Assembly (NCBI GenBank): GCA_025024175.1
Contig: QCXZ01000064.1
Location: forward strand, 61,525,325 to 61,589,324
Source: Rhyzopertha dominica
Lineage: Eukaryota > Arthropoda > Insecta > Coleoptera > Bostrichidae
Direction: 5' to 3'
Length of the DNA: 64,000 bases
Shown here: positions 34,808-46,085 of the stretch, piece after piece
Layout: each line of letters starts with the position of its first letter
Position numbering within the stretch: position 1 is the stretch's first letter
Notes under the pieces: model-generated
Databases searched by the model: none
The model's input: the letters and a program-made list of their open reading frames with translations, nothing else
What the model was told of the DNA's origin: nothing
Program-made: the position numbers and the translations under genes

Positions 34808-35828
34808 TAGTTGCAAGCAACAATCTAGGATACTCATTATACGAAAAGCCGATTACCGCTCACAATGGTTTACTAGTATTACCTGAAGCTGTCGTAAATA
34901 ACAGACGGGTTCGGCACGTTCCACTGTTTTGCAGCGGAGTGGACCGTATCCAAAAACTGTGTTTGAAAATTGGTTCAAAAACATTTTATTGTCCAAATTG
35001 CCTCTTTAGGAAAAGAAGAAATTTAAAATTGACATTCTCGCTTCTGAATATGGACACACCATACTACGATTACCCCCATATCATTGCATTTTCAACCCCA
35101 TTGAAATGATATGGGGGCAGTTGAAACAAAGAATTCGACGAGGGAACACCGGTGGAAAATTTAGCAATAAAATGCTGCTAAAAATTAGACACGAAGCTGA
35201 AATAACAAGTGTGGATGCATGGAGAAATTCAGTGCGGCATGTACTGGACATTGAAAATCGGTACAGAGCGAATCATGTACAAGAACTAATAATATAAGTT
35301 AATCGTGATTTTGGCAGTGAAAGTGTTAGTGAGTAATTTTTTTTAGTTTGTGACTCTTGTAATGTGCTTATTAACAAGCTGTAATGAACATAATCGATAC
35401 CGTGTATATATTTTATTATGCACTATTGTAAATTTTTTCTAACTTACTAATTTGTATGCTTTTATATTAAATTTATATAAATTCGCTATGACATGCAAAG
35501 GCTTTTATTTTATACATCGGAAAATTTAAACCCAATAAAGCATCACATAAAAATAGATCGCAGGTCGCGCTAGTTAGCATCAGGTCTGCATTAAATAAAA
35601 TTTGTTATAAAAGCTTCTATGTTTTATTGATTGCTAAATTATCACAACNAACAAATTTNAAAAATTTATAGTGGAAAAGTTAAAATTTTAGCCAACAAGA
35701 TTTTTTTTGAATACGGCCCATTTAGGAACTTTGAAGCGTGCCACTAATCCCAATAGTTTAGGACGGCCGACCATCAAGCTGTAAAACCCTCTGCATTACT
35801 CAGTCCCATAGATCGTTGCTTGATACTT
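34808..35828 (+). mobile_element. Sailor-like element copy C4, inserted in Tc3 remnant
   Basis: The left tip TAGTTGCAAGCAACAATCTA and the right tip (inverse AAGTATCAAGCAACGATCTA) are imperfect inverted repeats, flanked by TA at 34806-34807 and 35829-35830. The 5' leader (GCCGATTACCGCTCACAATG and on) matches C3. It jumps directly into the transposase near 34960, so most of the coding region is lost. Length is 1021 bases, making this the shortest bounded copy. Confidence 0.85.
34960..35340 (+). pseudogene. Sailor-like transposase fragment in C4
   Basis: Bases 34960-35020 correspond to VFENWFKNILLSKLP in a shifted frame. A deletion removes the part with the second catalytic Asp. The frame from 35020 onward corresponds to FKIDILASEYGHTILRLPPY, and 35106-35297 gives MIWGQLKQRIRRGNTGGKF through RANHVQELII, then a stop. 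Only the third acid (NPIE) remains of the catalytic triad. Confidence 0.75.
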
Positions 35829-35999
35829 TACTCGGCGAACTAAGATACCCCAATGGTTCTCAGTCGGGTTCATGTCAGGTGAACAAGAAAGGTACTCTAA
35901 CAATTCCAGAAGTACATATAAGTACATCCAGGGTTAGGTCTGAGAGCAGAGGATGCATTTTGCATTCACCTGAATCTCGCTAGAATCATTAGATTTGCA

Positions 36000-36440
36000 C
36001 CCCATCTTAATTACTCAAAGTCTATTACATCGCTGTTGTGAAAATTATATCTCAGCACACCTTAAACCGTTTTTGTCCTTAATAAGCCGCCATCAGCATA
36101 CGATAACGACGGCGTTTCCTCGAACAACAAGAAACCGTCCCATCGTGGAGTTTTTCCCGTCGCAAGCGTGCCGCTTAATCACCTAGCCACTTGGGAATTT
36201 CAATTTTTCAAGTGGCAAAGTAATCAAACGGCTCTCGCCTTACGTGGTAATCAGCATGCGTGATGCTAATATAGCATTAACAGCTCCGCAGCAGTGCACA
36301 GATGATACCGGCACTCGAGTAATTACCGCGGCATATCAAAACGGGTGAGTGATGCGACCAGCGGCGATAATTACCAGTTTTCCGTTCAATCAAGTCGTAT
36401 AGTTAATGCCCCTGAGGAGGAGGCTCCTTTGTTCTATGCC
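36000..36440. other. GC-richer non-repeat island with paired NK-type and homeodomain-like motifs
   Basis: CCACTTG near 36184 and CAAGTGG near 36210 form an inverted pair about 19 bases apart, and CACTTGA-type sequences are the usual NK-2 homeodomain sites. TAATTACC occurs twice (near 36320 and 36369). Open frames at 35995-36186 and 36345-36530 lack domains. Candidate regulatory element. Confidence 0.35.
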
Positions 36441-36769
36441 CTGGTGAATAGCAAATCCCCTGGTAGCGCTTCTTCCACATATGAAGAGAGCTTCTACGTA
36501 TCTAGTTGTTCTGGATGGATTTATTGCTAGCCATTTTTGCTCATGCCTCTTATTGCTGATGGACTAGTATTGCGTAGAAGACTATCATTGTTACTTTGAC
36601 TACAAGTCCTGAAGTTTATCAGCTATCGCTCCTACTTTGTACTGTAATTCTGTGAAAACATAGTCAAAAGATTCTGTTTTTTTATTCAAGAATAGCATAT
36701 AAGTAAAGTCTATCCGAGGGGTATAAGGTGAATTGTTGGAGAAGCATGTGAGTTGTGTAATGTTCTGTC

Positions 36770-38000
36770 GAATATCTGTAAACATGAGAGGTACAAACGT
36801 TTTTGCGGCTGATAAAGTCATGGAGCAAAAACTGGATCACATTCTGGCCGAGATTAAAGGCGTTTCCAGCAAGATTATAAAATCGAATTGGATAGATTCA
36901 ACATAAATCAAAGATTGGTTTCCCTGGAGAATAAAAATAGTGATTTGAGGAGTAAAGTAGCGGGTACTGCAGTCCTCACATTGATATCTACATTATGCAT
37001 ATAATTAATTGTTGCATTGAGTCCCATTTTACTGCAGTAGGATTGCCGTTGCCTAAAAAACCAAACCCTGCTAGTTTATCGGACCTGCGTATTATAAACA
37101 TATTAATCGTTGTCTCTAAAATTTTCGAAAAAATCTTGTATAAACAAATTTATGAATTCGCTCTTAATAATGACCTCATCCCCAATAATCAGTGTGGCTT
37201 AGGACGGGCTTCTCTACAGCTACAACTTTAACTTGTGTTGTTGATGACATTATTAGAGCAACTGAGGAGGGTCTAGCGTCGATTTTGGTATTTTTGGATT
37301 ATTCTAAGGCTTTCGATACTATTAATCACGGAGTGATGTGTGCTAAGTTAAGATACTGTGGATTTTCTTCATCGTCAGTTTCTTTGGTGTCATCTTATCT
37401 GAGCAACAGATGTCAAAAAATATTTTCCAGTAACTGTTATTCCAATACTTTAAAAATATTAACTGGAGTTCCTCAGGTGTCTATTCTAGGCCCTTTATTG
37501 TTTATTATATATACTGTTGGTATAATTAAATCTGTGAGTAGGTGTAAGGTTCAAGCATATGCTGATGACACCCAGATTTATCATCATTTCATTTCAGGGT
37601 GTCATTATAGATAGTGCACTTCGGTTTAGGGAACTGTCACAAAGCTAATACAACGGGCATTATCTTCTTTAAAATTGTTATATTCGAGTAGATATTTTTT
37701 TTAATTTCTTACTAAGGAAACAATTATGTGACAGTCTTGTATTATCGCATTCTAACTATTGTGACTTTATTTATGGATTTTGTTTGGATGCCAACGAGAA
37801 ACACTCGATTTAGGGACAGTTTTGTTGTGCCCCACCACCGTACAGCTCCCTTTCGCAGAGGTTTCTCTTTCAATGCTGCTAAATTGTACAATGCCTTACC
37901 ACGTCAGTTCAAACTGTATAATATTAATAAGTTTAAATATAAATTAAAAGAGTACCCTTTTGTTATTCAAACTAGATGAAATCTGCTTGCCAACTGAACT
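36770..38000 (+). pseudogene. LINE (CR1/Jockey-like) remnant with ORF1 coiled coil and RT
   Basis: Bases 36786-36960 encode KLDHILAEIKGVSSKI and, after a frameshift, RFNINQRLVSLENKNSDLRS, a heptad-like coiled coil typical of ORF1 proteins. A large deletion follows. RT sequence then begins at about 37035 (LPLPKKPNPASLSDLRIIN), continuing with VFLDYSKAFDTINHGVMCAK (first RT Asp), GVPQVSILGPLLFIIYT and VQAYADDTQIYHH (catalytic DD pair). The RT end and the C-terminal motif FSFNAAKLYNALPRQFK lie within 37728-37979. Three or more frameshifts. Inactive. Confidence 0.8.
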
Positions 38001-38790
38001 TTCTCTTCCTTCTAAGCCTTTTTTTCATTGTGTTTTCTTCTTGCATTTGTTGATTTCTTTCCCTCTTTACGCATTTACTCCCTCTTATAGCTTGGGATGT
38101 GTGGTCAAGTAGAATAGCATTTTGCTAGACTTCGCCATGCTTCCCAGTTTACAAAAAAAAGATTTTTGTTTGCTTCATATAATTGGGTAGGTTAATACAG
38201 TATATATATTTTATATTTTTCTCTTCTTAAAGCCTCTTGATAAACAAAAAATTAATCGCTTTCAGCGTCCATAATGTTAGATTTTTTTTTGTTGTTGTCA
38301 CCAACAACCACATAAAGGTCCATTCCTTATAGTTCTCACTCTTACCGCATAACACGTTACCTTTCCGCGTCAAGGGTCCAAAGGTGGCGACCAAATTACA
38401 GCTGTGCCAACACCATAAAATCTGATCGACTTTTATTCCCCAGACATTGAGCACAATGGTCGTTTTCCAAGCAACATCGCCATTTAGCAAACAGAAAGGC
38501 GAACCCGAATCGCGTAAATCCCTGTCNGGTGGATTGCTGAATTGAAGGCTAATGGAACTACCTAATGCGTTCATTGTAAATCGTGAAAGCGGTGCCACAA
38601 TGAGGATGCTACCTTTGAAATACAGATACAGATTACGGCGGCTCGTAAGCCACTTTGGCTTTTAAGGGAAATGCCTCCGTGTTAAGGAAGACCCAGTGGC
38701 GTCACGTCGAGGCAAGGCCTTACTTTTGCTACTCGATTATACGATGTTTGTTTACTGAAATTAAAGCATAACAGCAAATCAACTGAAAGG
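38001..38790. other. Non-repeat sequence and possible LINE 3' region
   Basis: Bases 38001-38230 may be the 3' untranslated region of the preceding LINE. The minus-strand frame 38227-38598 has no known domain. One undetermined base lies at 38527. Confidence 0.3.
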
Positions 38791-39700
38791 TAACTGTGCT
38801 CGTAAAGCATACAAATCACTCAAAGAAGATTATAAAATGAACATTACTGAAGCCAAACGATTAAACAACACACATTTTATACAACACTCACCAAATACCC
38901 AGTGGGCAACAAGGCCCAAATGCTCAATTTTCCCAAATATCATGAACAATTACTTTGTAAATATTTTGATACTGGAAACCAACCGAAAACCTTCAAATTC
39001 CAACGAAAAATGAGCTTGTTTAACGCCAATTTCCTATTCCTGATAGGAGTGTCCCCCAGGATAGTTAACATTAACAAACTCTCTCAGAAACACAACTTCC
39101 AATGATTATAATCATATAAACGTCAAGCTTTTTAAAGCAATCATACCATATATAGCAGAAGCAATGTCCTTTGTTGTAAATAAATGTTTTACTACTGGAC
39201 ATTTTCCGTATATCCTAAAGCTTTTAATAATTCGGCCTCTATATAAAAGAGGGGATACATACCTAACTGCGAATCGCCGGCCAATATCAATTCTTCCAAC
39301 AGTATCAAAACTTATGGAACTACACATAAAAAACAGAATTGTTAGCTACCTTACAAGCAAACAACACGGATTCATGGCATACCATTCAACAGTAACAGCA
39401 ATAATAAATTTAATACTTAATGTTTGCGAAGTATTTGATGAAAATATGACAACACAGATAACATTTTGCGATNTGAACAAGGCGTTTTATAGTATTTCAC
39501 ACAACATTCTTCACCAAAAACTTCGACACTATGAGATAAGAGAAGTATCATTTAGGTTAATGAAATCTTATCTGACAAAAATAGAATGCAAGGAATTGTC
39601 ACGGCAGCGGGTTCTCCAACCAGGCAACCAGCGTACCACAAGGCTCCATCATTGGCCCCCTCCTATTAATTTTATACATAAATGATTTATCTACCCACAA
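38790..39700 (+). pseudogene. LINE reverse transcriptase remnant
   Basis: A short pre-RT part (NNYFVNIL near 38945) is followed by the frame 39164-39685. It shows LLIIRPLYKRGDTYLTANRR, then PISILPTVSKLMELHIKNRI, ITFCDxNKAFYSISHNILHQ (first RT Asp in FCD) and a thumb segment. Near 39620 the frame shifts, so that the usual GSIIGPLLLILYINDLST is read in another frame. Similarity stops at about 39700, before the catalytic DD pair. This is a 3'-truncated remnant of the same broad group as 36770-38000 but clearly a different family. Confidence 0.75.
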
Positions 39701-39724
39701 ATATTGATCCTCAGGATCGCTATC

Positions 39725-40458
39725 TATAGGCGATGAGCGAATGGCGCCACCATCGGTGAAACTTGGCATTTTTGGTGGGTAAACTACAGTTTACAGAGAA
39801 AATGCGTAGGTATGGCATTCTACTTAATATTGCGCTAATTGTGCAGAATACCGGACAATCGCCGAGTTTTGCACACAATTAAAACATTGCTCTCTGAAGA
39901 TGAATCTGAAATGAATTTCCTGCGGTTACGTCTGGTTTTTGAGAAATGAGTTTTTATCGTGGACCTGCGCTACAACGCACCATGTTGTTCCTATGCGGTG
40001 TGGTTTCGCGACTCGAGAGTGTGGTTTCTTTTTGGTGCTTAGGCCGTGTTTTTTTGAGTAGTATGAAAACACTCGCGTGGCACGACCGAACGTAAAGGAA
40101 CCATTAAAGAAGCATGTGACACTATGCAGTACCTACAGGGAGAAACACACTTCGAAAATAAGATGTGACCCCAAGAAACGGATATATTCTTGTTACGAAA
40201 GACTGTATTCTAGGAGTGTGCAAAATTTCACTTTATTTGGCGAAAGTACGGTATTCTGTATAATTACCAATATTGCCGGTTGGTATTTTTATATGTCCCG
40301 TCAAATTTTATGCTTTGTAACCCAAAATATATCACTGTATCTATTTTCCGTGATTAAACCGCCTTTTGACAGAAGGCTGTAGGTTAGGATTACCCACCAA
40401 AAATGTGTGAGTTACCCGCTGCGAGGCGCTGCAAAGCGGCATTCGCTCACCGCCTATA
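39725..40458. mobile_element. Non-autonomous element with about 70-base inverted ends
   Basis: The left end TATAGGCGATGAGCGAATGG, with CATTTTTGGTGGGTAA further in, matches the inverse of the right end (TATAGGCGGTGAGCGAATGC with CATTTTTGGTGGGTAA). Between the ends the sequence is non-coding: the frame at 40077-40382 has no domain. A target duplication could not be read with confidence. The superfamily is unknown. Confidence 0.7.
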
Positions 40459-40459
40459 C

Positions 40460-41220
40460 GCAGACGACACATCACACAAACATTAACCACGCCACTGGTG
40501 TAATACGTAATACACCCGTCCAGTCCCACGAAAGGACCACTTGAGGCGTGCAAAGTTAAGTGTACACACGCTTTGTGTTCCGGTTTTTGAGGGCCAAACC
40601 AGCTGCGGGATTTGTAAGGCGATTCCCATCATCAAGCTTCAGCGCGTTCTCCCGTTAATCGCATAAAGATGGTACAAGCATCAAACTTTCTTAACCATTT
40701 TGTCTACCCCTTCGAGTGCTTCAAGGATAATCATGTGGTGGCCATAAACAAACTAGATACTTTGTTTACAGAATTGAAGGAAGGAAACAACGACTAACAC
40801 TTTTCGTACTCAATTGGTTTGTCTAATTAATAATCTTGGATTAATGTTTTGTTCATTATTCATTATAATTAAAGATCTATTATACAATCTGATAGATTGT
40901 CCAGAGCTGACCTAACTTCACTTCTTGAATATTGTTCTCGTTACAGGAGACTCTGCAACAGTATCTTTATATATGAAAGAGTTTCACGATGACTACCGCA
41001 AAAAATCGTTACTGAAGTAGTAGAAGGCATTACCAAGGAACATTTCATTCGCAGACTCAACATAGAAAGTTCCATGATCACCATTACGGTTTTCCGTGAA
41101 CCTTCACAAATAATTAGATCGTATTTGATGGCCATACTCACAACACGGTATTGAAAGTGACAGAAAAGTCTTTGTTTAGATTGCTATTATTCTTATAATA
41201 CACACATAATGTAAAGTATA
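40460..41220. other. Non-repeat sequence, nothing recognised
   Basis: No supported gene. The minus-strand frame at 40941-41141 has no domain. Confidence 0.35.
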
Positions 41221-41223
41221 ATA

Positions 41224-42223
41224 CAGGATTATCAGCTTGGGAGTTTGATATTTACATGCATACAAGGAAATGATACTTTTGAATTTAGAAAAGTATGTAA
41301 ACTAGTTTTTAGTGCATGATTTCGCCGACTTAGAGAAACGGGTCATCCGGCATCGGAACATGTTCGTTCCCATGAAATAAATGGACAAAATGCAGAAAAT
41401 GTAGATGCTATTTTGGAGAACCCTTCACTTAGTACGCACCGTCTAGCAAATCAATTACAGTTGTCACAAAATTTTATATGGCGAAACTTAAGTAAAGAGG
41501 TCTTACATCCATATCATCGTCAAAGTGTACATCCTGCAAGATAACCAGCAGCGATTAGAGTTTTGCCAACGGATTCTTCAGCAAAATGCACGTAACCCTA
41601 ATTTTATTTCACTTGTTCTTTGGTCAGATGAATCATGATTTACTAGGGATGGCATAACAAACTTCCATAATGAACATATATGGTGCCATACCATTAGACC
41701 CAGGCGATTTCAGCCACGTTTTAGTGTAAATGTTTGGAGTGGCATTTTCAGTAATACCTCGTTGGTTGCCTATACAGATCATGATCGCTTAAATGGAGAA
41801 TTGTACAGGCAACTTTTGGAGCATACTCTTTATGATCTAATAGATAAAGTACCACTTAGTGTGATTGCTAATTTGTGGTACCACCACCACAAGTAACTAC
41901 CTGGTTAAATAATAATCTTCCGAATCATTGGATTAGTAATCGAGGTCCAGCAGCTTGCCCGCCACGCTCGCCTGATTTGAATCCCTTAGATTTTTATCGA
42001 TGGGCTCATATAAAGCAGTTGGTCTATTTATACAAAGAATAATGAATGCAAGCCATGTAATAAGAAACGATCCAAATTTTGTACAGCGCATAACACGGTC
42101 TTTAGTTCGAAGATGTGAAGCATGTATTCTAGCTGAAGGTGGTTATTTTGAGCAGCTTTTTACTCAGAATGTTATGATTATTTCATCTGTTCAAGTTTAG
42201 CATAGAGCTTACAGATCACCCTG
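41224..42223 (+). mobile_element. DD41D mariner-type element, copy M4, heavily decayed
   Basis: The right tip GATCACCCTG is followed by TA at 42224-42225. The left tip CAGGATTATCAGCTTGGG is preceded by TA at 41222-41223, and the two are imperfect inverses. The transposase between them is a third DD41D lineage, distinct from both the R and D copies. Confidence 0.7.
41330..42200 (+). pseudogene. DD41D transposase, decayed
   Basis: Readable parts in order are VDAILENPSLSTHRLANQL, then QLSQNFIWRNLSKEVLHPYH (second DNA-binding helix), LVLWSDES-stop-FTRDG (first catalytic Asp, then a stop), VNVWSGIFSNTSLVAY, LIDKVPLSVIANLWYHH (the second Asp position is damaged by a deletion), ISNRGPAACPPRSPDLNP, then LDFYRWAHIKQLVY (third Asp). 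The end reads CILAEGGYFEQLFTQNV. At least four frame breaks. Inactive. Confidence 0.75.
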
Positions 42224-42289
42224 TATATTGTGTTTGAAATAACTGATACACTGAGGCATGTATGAAACTTGCTAGCCAAAAACCACTCG

Positions 42290-42740
42290 ATGCTGTTCTT
42301 CCCTTCTGCTATTCCTCCTGTTTAGCACTGTCCGCAGCGAACCATTTAAGCAGTATAAATCTCTTCGGACGCGATAGCCGACGTCTCCCTACGGATTAAA
42401 AATTCCGAGCACGAAACAGGTAAATTAATCAAGTATTTAACCTGACCGCTTGAAATATTGGAACAATTCCAAAAGCCAGCGCCGGGATCACCGCCAAGTT
42501 GTTCCATTGTTTCGCTAACGTATGGGGTTGTTAAATATTCAGCATCCTTTGTGTTTACGCTGGTCCAGAGTGCACCAGCTCCCGTGGGCGGCCCGCGAAT
42601 TATGCGCTGATTGACAGTTTACAATTGCTGCTTGCACCCAACAAATGCCTCGCTCCATCCGTCTGTTGTCGGAGATGTTTACGAAAATCTGATTCGGGTC
42701 CAGTATGATGACATCCGGTAAAGCTATTTTATTGCTTCAA
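42290..42740. other. GC-richer non-repeat island with SOX- and homeodomain-like motifs
   Basis: TE-free block containing TTCCATTGTTTCG near 42502 (SOX-type), TAAATTAATCAAG near 42421 and GCGAATTATGCGCTGATTGA near 42594. No coding evidence. Candidate regulatory DNA. Confidence 0.35.
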
Positions 42741-42856
42741 CGGATGGATATCCTTGGAAGCGTTTTTGTCAATTTTGTATTTTGACAGATTTTTGTGGTC
42801 AAATTTATTTCTAAAATATCCTCAGCCGAAAAATCGTTGCTCTATGTACAGATAAC

Positions 42857-43970
42857 CAGTGATGGGCGTTTACCCGTAAATTATAATTTTCTACGTTACA
42901 CGCGTAGAGAATGTAGACAAAGCAGTTTGGCGTAGATTTTGAGTAGAAAATTCAAGACGAGTATATTATGCTTAAAGTGTATTAAGTAGGTACGCGATTT
43001 ATCGCGTCAGGTTTACCTGAATGGAAACCATTTTGTTTCTAAAATGCATGTCTATGATGTGCTGTCTACACCTCAACCAACTGCAGATAGTACTATTTCG
43101 CTGTCATTACAGCTCATCAGTGCAGTTTAGCTCTAGTGTAGACAACACGGTATAGAACTAGTTTTGCTTATAATACCAAAGCAATGGTATGATGAAAGTA
43201 AGAATTTAGGATGGCAATGTTATCTGTCAGCATTACACTGACATGATGACAAAGACACCTAACTGTCTTAACGGGAACTACTTCTTAAAGGAAGTGACCT
43301 GTAGCCTGACAAATTGGCATGCAACTGCATACTTCAATTTGACAGCAGCCCCCCTCGGCTATATTAAGTACATTCTTAAGAAGCCTATTTTCACATGCTA
43401 TCAAGTTAGTACAAGTTGATTTTTCTCCAAAGAAGGTACCTACTGTAATCAAGTATCCCCTGTTACTTTTAGATCAATGTACCTAGTTCAGTATACATAT
43501 ATACGACAATCAAATTGACTTGCAATTAAAAACGTCTGGTGAAAGAACAAGGATGGCATATAAAATTGGCCGCGTATTTCCGTTTATAGAGAATAAAGAT
43601 AATAAAATCCAAAGTGCGCCAAAGTTATTTTGGACAGAACACTTAGCCTGCTTACTCAGGTTTTCTGGTTATAATTGACGTATAACCAAACAAGTTATTG
43701 TTATTTAAACATTTATCTAGTCAACTTAATTACAACAAAGTAGTATTTTGTTTAATTAAGTATAAATATAAAATAATAATAAAATACAAAATAATATTGG
43801 CATTTGAGGCGTTTTGAGTGGTACTGATAATGAACACCAGAACACCACTAAAAGTTCTGTATGTCTACACAATGCTGTTTTCTACAGTAGACTTTTAAGG
43901 TAGAATATTACATAGTTTACGCGTAGATAATAGCGTAATTTACATGGCGTATTCTACGCGCCCATCACTG
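42857..43970. mobile_element. hAT-type non-autonomous element with 8-bp target duplication
   Basis: The element begins CAGTGATGGGCG and ends with the exact inverse CGCCCATCACTG. It is flanked by the perfect 8-base repeat CAGATAAC (42849-42856 and 43971-43978). The tip sequence and 8-base duplication are diagnostic of the hAT superfamily. Subterminal copies of CTACGCG and CGCGTAGA occur near both ends (42895-42945 and 43918-43958). There is no transposase. The perfect target duplication suggests a fairly recent insertion. Confidence 0.9.
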
Positions 43971-44224
43971 CAGATAACATCCAAAAAAGGTTTCGGCATC
44001 TAAACATTTGCCTTCTTCTTTATTACATATGTTAAATATGTCGTTGGCATACAGACAGGCGCCGCAACAAAAGTTTCCATGGGCAGTTGATGTAAATAAG
44101 GAAGACTTTGAGTCCTGGAAATGATGAAGAAAATGGTTTTTCGATGGGTGAAGACAAACTAATCGCAAGCTGCTTATGGAAAAACCTTACATTCAAGAGA
44201 TACGTCATAATTATCTATACACGA

Positions 44225-44717
44225 TAACCGGCAGCAATGCCATATTTGGAGGTAAGTTCTGTATTCTTCTTTTAAATATTCTGCTTTATGTGGCCGATCA
44301 GCATGAATACGATTTTTAAGATACCTCCACAGAAAAAAATCAAGCGGTGTCAGATCAGAGGAACGCGCTGGCCATTCTATCGCTCCGCACCTACCAATCC
44401 ATCTGTCTGGTATGAAAATTATTACACCTGGAGTTTTTGTTCTTACTTAGCGATAACGAATATGGTTTTTATCTCGAATTTTTTTGCAAGACCCAAGGTT
44501 GTTATCACATTTTTCTCAACTCAGAAGCAATAAATTGTACAAGTTTGATACATTTTTGAAATCAGGAAAAATATCCTTTTCAATGATGCGCCTTTTGACC
44601 CCATTCCCATTTAAAAATTGCAATTTGCGCCCATATTTCGGAAACGAGAGCCGACAGAAAAATCGGTCGAACATAACCTGAAATATCCTGCTGGTTCCAT
44701 ACTTTGTAGCGACCAGG
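44225..44717 (-). mobile_element. rosa-like DD41D element fragment, copy R3
   Basis: The right edge TTGTAGCGACCAGG next to TA (44718-44719) is the 5' tip of a minus-strand copy. Bases 44420-44700 are its leader, matching 3160-3440 of R1 inverted. At about 44415 the leader jumps directly into the C-terminal coding part, which on the minus strand reads DRWIGRCGAIEWPARSSDLT and then PLDFFLWRYLKNRIHADRP. The N-terminal half is therefore deleted, and the 3' end is lost at about 44225. Confidence 0.8.
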
Positions 44718-44739
44718 TATATGTATGTACATCTAAAAT

Positions 44740-45000
44740 GTTAATACATTCGGTCTTAAAATGTTAGCACCTCATTATGTGTTGAATGGTAATGGTAAAA
44801 AGTCGAAAATCGAGAAATTTCGGGTCTCGAAATCTAGACAAAAAATAGCCTGTCGAGAAATAATGATCGGGATCAGATCGCAGTTTATTTCTTGTCTTGA
44901 ATTTCGAGACAAGACAATAAATAAATCAGTTGTCGCGACAAGCGACAAGAGTCTTGGTGAAACACTATTTTCGAAGCAGAATGTTACCAACAAAGATGGT
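44740..45000. other. Cluster of TTTCGAGAC-type motifs
   Basis: Within about 200 bases GTCTCGAAA, TTTCGAGAC, TGTCGAGAAA, ATCGAGAAATTTCGGG and TGTCGCGACA recur in both orientations. A related GAGACAAGACCTGATC lies near 6417. No protein is recognised. The nature is unknown; it may be the tip region of an uncharacterised repeat. Confidence 0.3.
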
Positions 45001-45059
45001 CTTCAAAACTAACAGCCCTTCGATTTTTTTAGAAAATTCAATTTTCTCCCAACGCCTTT

Positions 45060-45480
45060 AGCAGTCATAAATACAAACTAACTACGGTGGGAGTTGCTCA
45101 TGCTCGCCTTTAATTACAATATCATCCTCCGGTATCGGGCCACATCTACGAATATGACGTAACACCGTCCTCTCTCAAGAACGAGCGGCCTCTCCAACGT
45201 AATGATTATACGCCGCACGACGAAAATAAGAAAAAAAAGGTGGATGATCCGGAGAGAGGAGAGCTCCTCTCGCTCGCATCGGTTTTCTTTTGTAGCGCAG
45301 GCTATTATTGTAACAGCAAGAGGTGTAACATGAAAACATATTAATCAAAAGCGTGTTGTGAGCCAACGAGGTGTCCACGTCTTCAACAAAAGAAAGATGC
45401 ATGCTGCCTCCATTGTGGGTAGGTTGCCTGTTCACGCAGAGACGGACTAGGACGAGACCTCTGGCGACTGTGGGGGCAAC
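45060..45480. other. GC-richer non-repeat island
   Basis: TE-free block including a purine-rich stretch (45225-45270). The minus-strand frame 45175-45435 lacks a domain. Candidate conserved non-coding DNA. Confidence 0.25.
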
Positions 45481-46085
45481 GACTCTAAGGATCTAATTAT
45501 CTTTCGGTTTCGATTGTTATTCTTGGAATGTTTCTCTAGGATACGAATATGAAAGACAAAATAGTAGGTAGACTTCTCAATTTTCGTTCGGGGACTTTAC
45601 ATACTTTCTTTCTTTTGCTGTGCTATGTCCGCTTTCCGCACTTAATCCTCAAGGGTCGGTTTCTCTTCTCTATTTTAAGCTAAAATCATCCCTGTATTAT
45701 AATCTAAACCTATCATACACCTCAATTTAAGGTATTGTCATGGTTACAGGGTTGATTTCAGCTAACATCAACTTTAACAAAGAGAAGAGGAACCGGCTCC
45801 AAGTAATTAATGTCTACCTGTGATGTCTAAAACTATAGTACAACCGTTTTGCGCACCCAAGATAAAAATTCATTCTACTTATTAGATACTGGACTTTATT
45901 ACTCATCCCAAATTGTCCATTCTTGTATTTGTGTAGATACAAGCATTTGTTTGTTTGCATTTTTAATAATAATAATTATTTATTTATTTATTACATTGAC
46001 TTTCCAACAGATTCAGAGAATCCAAAAGCAGGAAAGCACTAGGTAGCGTATTTAAATGAAGTAATTAGGGGTGAGAGGAGTTGTG
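45481..46085. other. Non-repeat sequence and AT-rich tract
   Basis: An AATAAT/ATTT-rich tract at 45965-46000 followed by TTTCCAACAG probably marks the 3' tail of the minus-strand LINE that starts at about 47215. Confidence 0.35.

Larger units (their letters stand above)
34740..35960 (-). pseudogene. Tc3-like transposase C-terminus, interrupted by a Sailor-like element
   Basis: On the minus strand, 35960-35831 reads LLELLEYLSCSPDMNPTENH, then WGILVRRV, the block containing the third catalytic acid (NPTE). The protein continues on the far side of the insertion, 34807-34740, as YADNRQYATIDELKNSLE. The two halves join at a TA inside a Val-Tyr codon pair. The related copy at 61718-61783 has the uninterrupted sequence GTATATGCGG, which proves the join. 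The rest of this Tc3 copy is not present. Confidence 0.75.

Noticed and set aside
34732..35109. 125-residue plus-strand open frame
   Set aside because: It crosses the Tc3 remnant, the Sailor-like leader and an out-of-frame transposase part, so it is a chance frame.
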